Assembly: GCA_037783545.1 (NCBI GenBank)
Contig: JBBELK010000065.1
Location: 124,001 to 188,000 of the forward strand
Source of the DNA: Henricia sp. BOLD:AAB3569
Lineage: Eukaryota > Echinodermata > Asteroidea > Spinulosida > Echinasteridae
Direction: 5' to 3'
Length of the DNA: 64,000 nt
The notes below the pieces were generated by a model. It searched no databases, was not told where the DNA came from, and saw only the letters and a program-made list of their open reading frames with translations. The position numbers and the translations under genes are program-made. Below are positions 55,334-64,000 of the stretch, one piece after another (positions within the stretch are counted from its first letter, which is position 1; each line of letters opens with the position of its first letter).

Positions 55334-58300
55334 ATGGCGACGGTTAAGGAAGGGTCGATGGGGGCGCTTATTACGTGCTTCGTCGGGATCTTTGTTTGCT
55401 ATTTCTACTATGGAATTTTGCAGGAAAAGATGTGAGTTTATGGGTGACGACTGCTGGTAGAATAATTAAACATGTTAAACTGATGTAAATTGTAAATGTC
55501 GGCATAGTCGCCAGACACCAGGTATGAATTCCATTGACTGGTTGCCACTGAGACACCGTGTGTTTATGGAACGAGGAAGAAAAAGTATTTTCAAGGAAAT
55601 TGTTGAATGTTTCTCACTCCTAAATTCACTTTCCTTTCAAATGTTAACACGTTTTGGTGGTTATTGGGTCATTATAAGGAGAATAAGTGGCGACCATTTA
55701 AAACGGAATTCTTTCCTACCTTTTTTTTTTCTTTGGCAGAACTCGCAGTGACTATGGCAATGGGGAAACCAAAGAACGATTCACCTACTTTTTCAGTTTG
55801 GTTCTGATCCAATGCATCATTAATGCACTGTTTGCCAAATCAGGTGAGATATTGGAATTTTTGCTGCATATTAATTATAGTTGCCCGTATTAAGCATTCA
55901 TGTTTTAACTTGAATTTCTTTTCACAAATGCACATAGGTTCTTCAGATTTTTCCTGCTAAATTTTGGTTTGTTGATTTGCATGTACTTGATGGATTATAC
56001 AGTGTATGTCGTATGGAAAAGTTGTGACCTACACGTGTACATTTAAGCAAACTAATGTTTGATTCTGATGTTTGTTTTTTCCTAGTTTTGTTGTTCACGA
56101 GACCAGCGAAGGATACCACAACCACCAAGCTGTATGCATTGTGTGCAGTGAGTTACCTAGGAGCAATGGTGTGCAGTAACTCGGCTCTCAAATACGTCAG
56201 CTATCCATTTCAAGTTTTAGGCAAATCCTGCAAGCCGATACCAGGTAATGTGTGGCAAGTCACTGTCCAAGATCATGTTCACGTCGGAGAAATAGCTTTG
56301 TTCAACAAAGATTCAATTTGTCATTCGTTAATTAAGTTAATGTAAACATTTCAACATAATTTCACTTAAAGGAGTGTGACCAGATCACTTTTTTTTACCC
56401 ATAACTCCCCGGGACTTACCTTATGGGTCATGAGATTTTTATATCATAACATCCGTTATATTTTTCTGATTACGAAACTGAAACTCCCGCGCTTCTAGGC
56501 CGCATATTTCCGAGGATATCGTCGAAAATCCACCGATTATTTGTAAACTAATTTTCCAGTATCAACGTTTATCCGCTGAAAGCATACTCGATAGTTTTGT
56601 TCAATTTTTTACTGGAAATTGCGAATGTTTTCGGGTTTTTGGGACATGGGAGGTGTGTATGGGAGTTACTTGATAATATTGGTAAGTTACATCGAAAACT
56701 ATTTTCCAGAAACTCTGGTCACGCTCCTTTAATGAGAATTATACGAAGATTGGTGAAAATAAGGTCACGAATAGTATTTTGCTCAATCGAATGAAGTGAG
56801 CGTACCGGTACATGTACACATTATGGATTTACTTCATTAATCAATTGTTGCATTATTGAACAAAGCAGTACAAAGACATCAGTGCTTTCCATCACATGAT
56901 CGATAGGCAGATAGGGAGGCAAAATCAAATTTTCACCACTTGAGGCTGCTTTTGAGGAAAGTTCCACAAACCATTCAATAGCTGATAAAAAATAATTTAT
57001 AAATTTCGTCACCACTTTAAAACACCTGTTACAGTGCTTTTTAAATGCAGCATATTATTACTACTATTCTTCTTTTTTAATTGTTGGGTAATTGTGCAAA
57101 ACTGACCATTTCTTACTCAACTTCTCTCCAATAATTGTTGGTTTTTGTCTCTTTTTCCTAACCACCCCAGTCATGTTACTGGGCGTGTTATTTGCCAGGA
57201 AGCAGTACCCTATTCTCAAGTACCTGTGTGTCCTACTAATAGTCATCGGCGTTGCTGTCTTTGTGTATAAAGATGGTAAAGCGTCTGCCTCCACTGCAGA
57301 GAGTTTCTTTGGTTATGGGGAGATGCTTTTGGTGAGATATTTTGTCTAAAAGGTTGTCTTTTAGTGGTACAATTTTGAGAATAATTTTGGAAACGTTCAA
57401 CCTTTCGACCTCAAAGTTGGGGGTGGGGGGATTCTAAGGGATGGTAGAATACTTTGGAGTTGTGTATACCAAACGGCTTACACATGCAGTTTCCAAATAT
57501 CAAATCTCACTGGGTTGGGGGCACAAGTGAGGGGGAGGGGGTGGCATGCCCCTAGGCTCCCCCTCCCTGGCGATGCCACTGTTCAACCCTGATGAATGTG
57601 TTTACCTAAACCATGGCATTTCCTAGGAAGATGTTCAAATACGATATTCACACCAGTGGTTTGTTTCTGAACAATAATATTTCTTGTTACTATTATGAAA
57701 TCTTTAAAATTCCAATCAATTAAGTACTTTTTATCTCACTTTCTCAAAGAATCATCTGAATTCATAACCAAGTTTCAAGTAACGTACATTGAAAAGGCCA
57801 CCTGTTTATAGTGGCCAGTTTTTTTACTGTCATGAGGGTGGCCACTATACACCAATCCGGTAATAAGGTCTTCTTCCCTGTACATCCGCCATAGCTGGGG
57901 GGCTTCCACTGAATGAACTGTATGTTTTTGCTGTTGCTGAAGCTGCATTTGTTTACTTCGAACAAGTTGCGCGTCTTTGTAGGGTTGTGTGCGCGCAAAG
58001 GCGGGCGCGTCGCGTGTACGCAAAGGCGGGCGCGTCGCGTATACGCGAAGGAGGCTTGTTCGTGCATGTAATGGATGAGCGCTTTTCGTTCTAACAGCAA
58101 CACAAAACGCACAGCCCATGCACTGGATGCCCCCCAGCTATGGCGGATATGCAGGGAGGAGATATTAGTTACCGGATTGGTGTATATCGGAGTTTCACCG
58201 TACATATCATGCTGGGTATATTCATCTTGTCTTCTCAAAGAATCATCTGCATGTCTGAGTTTCAAGCAACTTTAATACAACCACCTTTTGCCAAGTTGGT

Positions 58301-60195
58301 CACAGTCAATGGAGCAACATAATATCTTTTATTGGATCATTTTCTCTCCAGATAACGTCCTTGATACTAGACGGGCTGACAGGTGTCACACAAGAAAAGA
58401 TGCGATCTGAACATCAAACTGGTTCCCATCATATGATGGCCAATGTTAACCTATGGTCAATCCTGTATCTGACAATCGGTGAGTATTGTACAAGGAAATG
58501 GGAACCAGTGTCAAAACATGTACCGGTAGTGTCAAGATTTATTAAATTTACCATTGAAAGGCCCAATGAATCCTTTGCAGATATCGTCTTTTAATCAGTT
58601 CCCTGAACGACTCACTTATGTATTGAAAAAAAGAAGTCCGCGTAAACCAATCCCAACACATTTTAGATGCTGTTGGTTGTTGGAAATCTGTGCATACGTA
58701 AAAAAATGAGCATGCACATTCATATTTTTAAAACCATCTTCAATTGCTGTTTTCTTTAAGAAGATACTATACCTCACTGCAGAATCACTCTATAGAGTAT
58801 TTGTTACCATTGCTCGAATCACTATGATTAAGATTCTTTGAAACAACTCGTAAGATCTGTTAAGATCTAAGATCAACTAAGAATAGGCTACTGCAAATTA
58901 TACACTGGGCTTTAAACCGATTTTAAAAAGTATCCTAATTTGTCCTGCATTTTTGCCATTTTCAACTCAATTAAACTGAACCTTTTTGTCTTCACAGCTG
59001 TTTTGGTCACAGGTGAGGGTTTTCAATTCTTGAACTTTGTGTCTCGGTATCCCTATGTCATCTGGAATATACTCACATTCGGAGCTGCAAGCGCACTTGG
59101 TCAGGTAATTAAAAGCATTTTTATTGTATTTATGTGTCGCAATATCTTACGTCATTTCATTTTCTTCAAAGGGCATATTTACATGTATCTAGGGTCATTA
59201 GAACGGAAGAGCCCACGTCTCCCCAAATGGGTTAAATCTGAAGAACACTAACAAATCAAAGACGTTTTGCACATTCAATATCTTGCAAATAAGCATACAA
59301 CCCTGGAACAGAACAGCAATATCAATGAATGAGTTTCCCTAAACTCCTTACAACCCAATTACTCCCAGAAGTCGTTCTTTATCAGTAGATAATTTTCCCC
59401 AAACCCTGACCAAACAATGATGATCTCGCAAATGATATACTCAAAGTCAAAAGAAACTTATCAAAATATTTTCTTCTATTTTCAGCAGAAAGGTCAAATT
59501 GGTCAGTTCACAAATAATGAGGCACTTAAAGGCACAGGCTCGTCAGCATGCGCGCCCGCCAAATGTGTGCCACGCAATACGCAGCTCCATAGCAAAGGCA
59601 TGGAGCTGCGTGTTTCGAGCACGAATTTGGCGGGCGCGCATTGCTGACGAGCCTGTGCCTTTAAGCATGTTTGCTTTATAAAAATGGGTTAATTTTGACT
59701 ATAACACATTATTTTACAGCAATCAAATTTTTGATTTAATAAGCACATTTTTCTGCTAAACAGCTTTATGAAATTGGCCCCTGTACATGTAGTTGTTGTA
59801 CCCTGGGGCTAATTTCATGGTGCTGCTTAAGTACTAGCTGAAAATATGTGCTTACTGTAGCAGCAAAGTTGTGCTACCATTAAGGCTATTTTACGGCCGC
59901 TACGTTCCTGATATAACAAGGAAATAAGTCCAAAGTACCTCTTATTAACCAGGTTTAATTGTACTTCTTTTTGTCTCCCCTCCTACAGCATTTCATCTTC
60001 GTGACGGTGACGACCTTTGGCCCCCTAACCTGCTCCATCATCACCACAACTCGTAAGTTCTTCACCATCTTGGGCTCTGTGGTCTTATTCGCCAATCCCA
60101 TGCTGCCCCGTCAGTGGCTTGGCGTGGCACTAGTGTTTACCGGACTCGGACTCGATAGCATTTTTGGGAAGAGTAAATCACAGAAGGTAAAGTGA
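55334..60195 (+). CDS. SLC35B1: SLC35B1-type ER nucleotide-sugar/ATP transporter
   Basis: Seven exons: 55334-55431, 55740-55843, 56086-56244, 57171-57331, 58352-58478, 58998-59104 and 59989-60195. All are GT-AG with phases 2,1,1,0,1,0 in agreement, and the product is 320 aa against 322 in human. Family marks are [11 protein letters not shown] (residues 20-31), [72 protein letters not shown] and [18 protein letters not shown]. The 8-10 hydrophobic segments fit the drug/metabolite transporter fold. The protein sits in the ER membrane; in mammals it is linked to UDP-sugar or ATP/ADP exchange. The frame is open upstream with earlier ATGs at 55211 and 55256. I chose 55334 because it gives the family length; the earlier ones would add up to 41 residues. 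Introns carry MITEs at 56366, 57847 and 59526. Confidence 0.95.
56366..56732. mobile_element. TTTAAAGGAGYGTGACCAGA element, copy 2
   Basis: Complete, with TTAA at both edges (TTAAAGGAGTGTGACCAGAT ... GGTCACGCTCCTTTAA); 367 bp in SLC35B1 intron 3. It is reversed relative to the copy at 26994. Confidence 0.85.
57847..58187. mobile_element. CCAGCTATGGCGGATATGCA MITE, complete copy
   Basis: ATACACCAATCCGGTAATAA with ATCCGCCATAGCTGGGG at the left is mirrored by CCCCAGCTATGGCGGAT...ACCGGATTGGTGTAT at the right. Inside, GCAAAGGCGGGCGCGTCGCG is repeated in tandem. A small stem TAGTGGCCA/TGGCCACTA flanks the left edge. SLC35B1 intron 4. Confidence 0.8.
59526..59664. mobile_element. TTAAAGGCACAGG MITE, copy 3
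   Basis: Complete 139-bp copy with TTAA at both edges, near identical to the copy at 35992. SLC35B1 intron 6. Confidence 0.9.
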
Positions 60196-60523
60196 CAAAA
60201 TGCTGGACGATCACTTTGGAATGATACCGCGACAGGGTCTAGGGGAGGTCAGTGGAACCAAAATGTAAAGACAATGCTATATGTGACAAAGACCTGACAA
60301 CTCAAGTTGTTGTTAAGAGCGTGATACAATTTCGTCCCTCACGCGTGAGGGACGGAAATCAAGAGACAAATACCTTTTCTTAGTCAACAACAAATGAAAA
60401 CTAAAGTGAACCTGTCTGTTTACCTTCTACTGATGTTAATACACACACCCAGTTTATCACATGTTGAAATTGACTTTACAGTTTTATGCGGAGGTTATTT
60501 TTATGTGTGAGAGACAGATAATC

Positions 60524-60529
60524 AATAAA
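60524..60529 (+). terminator. Candidate poly(A) signal for SLC35B1
   Basis: AATAAA lies about 330 bp after the stop codon, in an AT-rich stretch with T-rich sequence downstream. Confidence 0.5.
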
Positions 60530-60727
60530 ATTGACAAAAAATGAATTTTTTTACATGCATTTTAAACTATTTCTTGAAAATGTGATGGCACAGTGTGCCC
60601 AGTCAAATTTATTATGTTAATTTTTGTAATATGATTGTAAAATATGGACATTTCTTTACAGATCGAGGTATTATTTTGATTTAATTTAAGTCTTCATCCA
60701 GTGTTTACCAGTTTTGGATCACGCTCT

Positions 60728-61005
60728 GAATTTTATGGCATCTTCGGCAACCAATGCCCTTCATGCCATCAATTATACGGTTTTAGCTTTACTGCTAACT
60801 TTACTTTGTTATCAACTTGAGATGACGAAGAAGGAGACGCAGTCCTATAAGTGGGAGGAAAACCCTGGGGAAATCTCCTGGGGAAATCAAAAACAAACGC
60901 GGTCAGGTATGAACTGCAAACCCAATCCACATACACACCCAGGAATCGAACCCGGGACGCCAGAGGTGAAAGGCGGGAAAAGAACCACTAGGCCAACTTA
61001 ACAAC
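60728..61005 (-). mobile_element. tRNA-derived SINE, GGTCGGGTTGGCGTAGTGG family, copy 2
   Basis: Reverse copy of the SINE at 53613: B box GGTTCGATTCC (GGAATCGAACC on plus), CGCCAGAGGTGAAAGGCGGG, and ATGGCATCTTCGGCAAC at the 3' end. Confidence 0.8.
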
Positions 61006-61100
61006 CCTATTTCTCAAGTAATGCATAGTTCCGAGTTTGCTTAATTAACCCGTCCTCTTGGTTACCGTTGCTATAGCTTACAAGCCATCACATAAATTGC

Positions 61101-61438
61101 GACCACATAACTCCCCGGGACTTACCTTATGGGTCATGAGATTTTTATATCATAACATCCGTTATATTTTTCTGATTACGAAACTGAAACTCCCGCGCTT
61201 CTAGGCCGCATATTTCCGAGGATATCGTCGAAAATCCACCGATTATTTGTAAACTAATTTTCCAGTATCAATGTTTATCCACTGAAAGCCGACTCGATAG
61301 TTTTGTTCAATTTTTTACTGGAAATCGCGAATGTTTTCGGGTTTTTGGGACATGGGAGGTGTGTATGGGAGTTACTTGATAATATTGGTAAGTTACATCG
61401 AAAACTATTTTCCAGAAACTCTGGTCATGCTCCTTTAA
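61101..61438. mobile_element. TTTAAAGGAGYGTGACCAGA element, copy 3 (5'-trimmed)
   Basis: Nearly identical to 56400-56732 from ATAACTCCCCGGGACTTACC to CTCCTTTAA, but the first 30 bp or so are missing. Confidence 0.85.
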
Positions 61439-62710
61439 CAGAGTATAAAGGGATCGTCCACATGCCCTAATCCGTTCAAAATCCGTACCAACATTTCTCC
61501 AAATTTGACTTTGGTTTGGGGAAATTAACCCAAATTCCACCCTAAACTAACTCATGCTAGTTGTGGCAGTCAACCTGACAAGCTTGCGTTTATCAACAAA
61601 TATGCTAATGCATAGGTGGGTGCTGCCTGCATAGATCTGCTGTGATTGGTCAAAAATCCACCTGTTGTCTTAGTTTAACAGGTTGGAACTGTCAATTGGA
61701 TGACATTTCTATTTAACCGATACTCATGTTAGAATATGTGAGACTGAACTCATGATAATCAACAACATTGAAAACGGTGGCTACCTCCTCCCCTTGCCAA
61801 ATTCCACTTGCACCAAACTTTTTTTCGCCACAAATTTTGTTTCTTGCCGGTTATTGCAAGTCGGTCACATGTCAGTCTATCCTATTCTTTATACTATTTT
61901 AGTGTGTACAATTATTGTACAGGTATAAGGCTATTAATTATGTGTACAGTTATGGCAGGTGACGGTCCAGTGTCCTTATTTAAGCATTACTTTAAAGAAC
62001 ATTCCATTTATACAGAAATGCCTTCACAGGGTCACATTGCTAGTTTAGTTTACAGAATTACTCTTACGAAAGTTGCATACATTGCGGCAAGCTTTATTGC
62101 CGTTTCACAGTAAAAATACTTAACAAAAATCACAAAAAGGTCACAGAACTGTAGATAAATCTTAATTTTTAAAGACCCAACTAGATGTAGCAACTTCTAA
62201 AAACCATCCTGATCGCTTCCCTTTTTGCATATTTAAGCTCATTTAGAAATCCTTTTAATGTCGTATTTATAATTTTGAATCGATGTTAGTGACTAGAAAC
62301 AATTTGAATTATTTCCATTCACAATTAATTTGTTAATTATGTAATATTTAGACGAGTAAATCAAAGAAATGGTCTTTCAACATGTAAGTCACATCTTTAG
62401 GAATTGTTAAGTTGTATAAGTCCCGATGTGGGTGGGGCGAGGATCGTAGAGGGCGCACTTGCCTCAATACTGCTACAAAACATCTCATTGTATTCCTGTT
62501 ACGTATTGAGCGCAATGTACAAATTAAAGTCCTCGAACGCGCACTTTCGGAAAAACCACCTCGGCTTACGTAAGCCCTAAAGATTGCAGAAACTGCTCAT
62601 GCGCAAATTGCAATTACAATGTTCAACAGAGCGGGTCGGGCATTGGACATCTGTGCAGTCTAATCTAAATATACCCGGACGTGATTTGAATTGTGCAAGA
62701 CATTCCGCAT

Positions 62711-63176
62711 CTAGGCTGCTTTCGAGCGCGGCACCAGGGATCCCTGGTGCTCCATGGTGCTCGCCCGAAAGCGTGTTGGTGCACCAGATGGTGGCACCAA
62801 CTGCTCCCGACCTCCGAGTCGTCGGGACAACTGGGAGACATGCGCAGTTGCGCGTACTCGTGCATGACTCGCAAAAATGGCTGGCGCGTCGTAGAATAAT
62901 TCTGGAAATTTGGGTTGATATTTTGAATGTTCAAGCTTCCACATCGAAACCAAACGTTGTAAATATTTTCATGATTTATTTTCATCAGATATCTGTGATT
63001 TATTTTGTGGAAAACCAAGATTTTATTAGCGGGGATGTAATTTCCAATGACCGTGGTGCACCAGGGATCCCGATAACGCTTTTGAGCGCTATCGCATGTA
63101 CGCATGTGTGTGACGTAACGTTCCCAACGCCAACGCCTGGGAGCACCAGGGACGAGCGCTCGAAAGCAGCCCTAGT
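62711..63176. mobile_element. CTAGGSCTGCTTTCGAGCGC element
   Basis: CTAGGCTGCTTTCGAGCGCG and CGCTCGAAAGCAGCCCTAG are inverted ends, with CACCAGGGA repeated near each. It is 466 bp. A 206-codon frame crosses it but shows no protein family. Confidence 0.7.
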
Positions 63177-63756
63177 GTGCTACAGCGTAAACACTGTTTT
63201 TTAAATGAACACGTTTAAAAAAAATGAAATCGATTGAAATAGTTAAGGGCAATTTGAAAATATCTGCTAAAAATGGAACAAGATGATCCATCTACTATAC
63301 AGTTTGTTCCTCTACATCGAAAACAAACGCGACTAATATATTATAATAGTAGTGCGGTTTAGATGCACGTACCTATAATGCGAACGTGAAATACTTTGAA
63401 AACTTGGTCATTATTCTGAGGAGATCTCAGAACAGATGAAAACAAAAACCTACATCTTTGACTTTCGTGGCGAGATTCGAGCCCGAGTTCTAAGAAGACT
63501 TCGTGAGATGCATGACGGCTCCCGAAAGAATTTCACGTTCGCGTTTTACGTGCACCTGCCTACTATCACTGAATCCTGCGCGGGAGTTCTTTTAAACTAT
63601 TTCTTCTTAAAATTACCGCACAATATTCATCTCGTTTAATAGCAATGTTATGGAACACCCAGTTAAAGATTATAAAAGAGGTACATGTAGTATAATAAAG
63701 GTCTATTGTTTCTCCTCCGTACTTATGCACGATCAAACTCCCATTTACCGCTTTAC

Positions 63757-63871
63757 CTGGTTGCATCGTTTCGTCAGAATGACGGACATAAAACATCCGT
63801 GATATCGATTCGTCAAAATGACAGTCATAAAACGGCCGTGAGTCCTGGACGATATCTCCGGCGTGATCCAT
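63757..63871 (-). CDS. Possible first exon (weak)
   Basis: Minus-strand ATG (63869-63871) to a donor CCAG|GTAAAG gives 38 codons (MDHAGDIVQDSRPFYDCHFD...). Two imperfect 35-bp units are contained (FYDCHFDES / FYVRHSDET), so it could equally be a chance frame over a small tandem repeat. No downstream exon was found. Confidence 0.2.
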
Positions 63872-64000
63872 GAATGGACCTTGGCGGACGAAAGAGCGAA
63901 GCGATCGGTGGAAATGTCACGGCTGACCGCTATCATATCCCGGTAATGTTTGATGAAATCACTAGCGCATGATGTTACTTGCCTGCCAAACACCGTGCAT

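Larger units (their letters stand above)
60196..64000. other. Region downstream of SLC35B1
   Basis: Contains the SLC35B1 3' UTR, the SINE at 60728, the elements at 61101 and 62711, and otherwise AT-rich sequence. A SINE-like piece (TATTGAGCGCAATGTACAAA) lies at about 62502. A weak exon is listed at 63757. Confidence 0.5.

Noticed and set aside
57762-58265. 167-codon minus-strand frame in SLC35B1 intron 4
   Set aside because: It is a read across a MITE with GC-rich tandem units.
62584-63204. 206-codon frame on the plus strand
   Set aside because: It crosses both inverted ends of a MITE and shows no protein family or codon pattern.
1-64000. Retrovirus-like, Polinton or toxin-derived sequence
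   Set aside because: No protease, integrase, capsid, polymerase B or LTR pair was seen anywhere.

Overview
This window is animal nuclear DNA from a repeat-rich, intron-rich genome of roughly 40% GC. The gene set, the tRNA-headed SINEs, the many palindromic MITEs and the AP-endonuclease LINE fit a marine invertebrate deuterostome. I favour an echinoderm or hemichordate, but the sequence alone does not fix the phylum. Only five genes are well supported. In each of them I followed the reading phase across every exon junction, and it closes without a conflict.

Layout. (1) 1-6122 (+): the 3' two-thirds of eIF4B, with 7 exons in the window. Two of its introns hold decayed tandem copies of the end of the preceding exon, and the last intron also holds a 3'-truncated RTE-like LINE. 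(2) 10621-14855 (-): a five-exon PAR/CES-2-type bZIP factor of 458 aa, convergent with eIF4B. (3) 16523-25150 (-): a nine-exon type I membrane receptor of 536 aa with signal peptide, EMI domain, EGF-like repeats, one membrane segment and a tyrosine-rich tail of the MEGF10/Draper/CED-1 kind. It uses one GC-AG intron. (4) 37603-40676 (+): a three-exon Golgi carbohydrate sulfotransferase of 364 aa (CHST8-14 family). (5) 55334-60195 (+): a seven-exon SLC35B1-type nucleotide-sugar/ATP transporter of 320 aa. Weaker calls are a probable PH-domain terminal exon at 28099-28410 (-) and a few possible exons.

Most of the rest is mobile DNA. At least twenty families of short inverted-repeat elements occur, several in two to five copies, and several are flanked by TTAA. 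There are four or five tRNA-derived SINE families. A pair of head-to-tail Helentron-like rolling-circle elements fills 44.9-53.0 kb. They are recognised by an asymmetric inverted repeat (AGGTGATCGGG / CCCGATCACCT), a 3' hairpin and a CTAG end, and each carries a unique promoter-like core.

The genes do not form a pathway. eIF4B is cytoplasmic translation machinery; the sulfotransferase (Golgi) and SLC35B1 (ER) both serve the secretory pathway; the EMI/EGF receptor is a surface protein. The most unusual observations are the exon-tail duplications in eIF4B, three consecutive receptor introns with a MITE 8-30 bp from the 5' splice site, nested MITEs, and the Helentron pair with its cores. No canonical tRNA or rRNA gene, CRISPR array, retrovirus-like or capsid-bearing element was seen.
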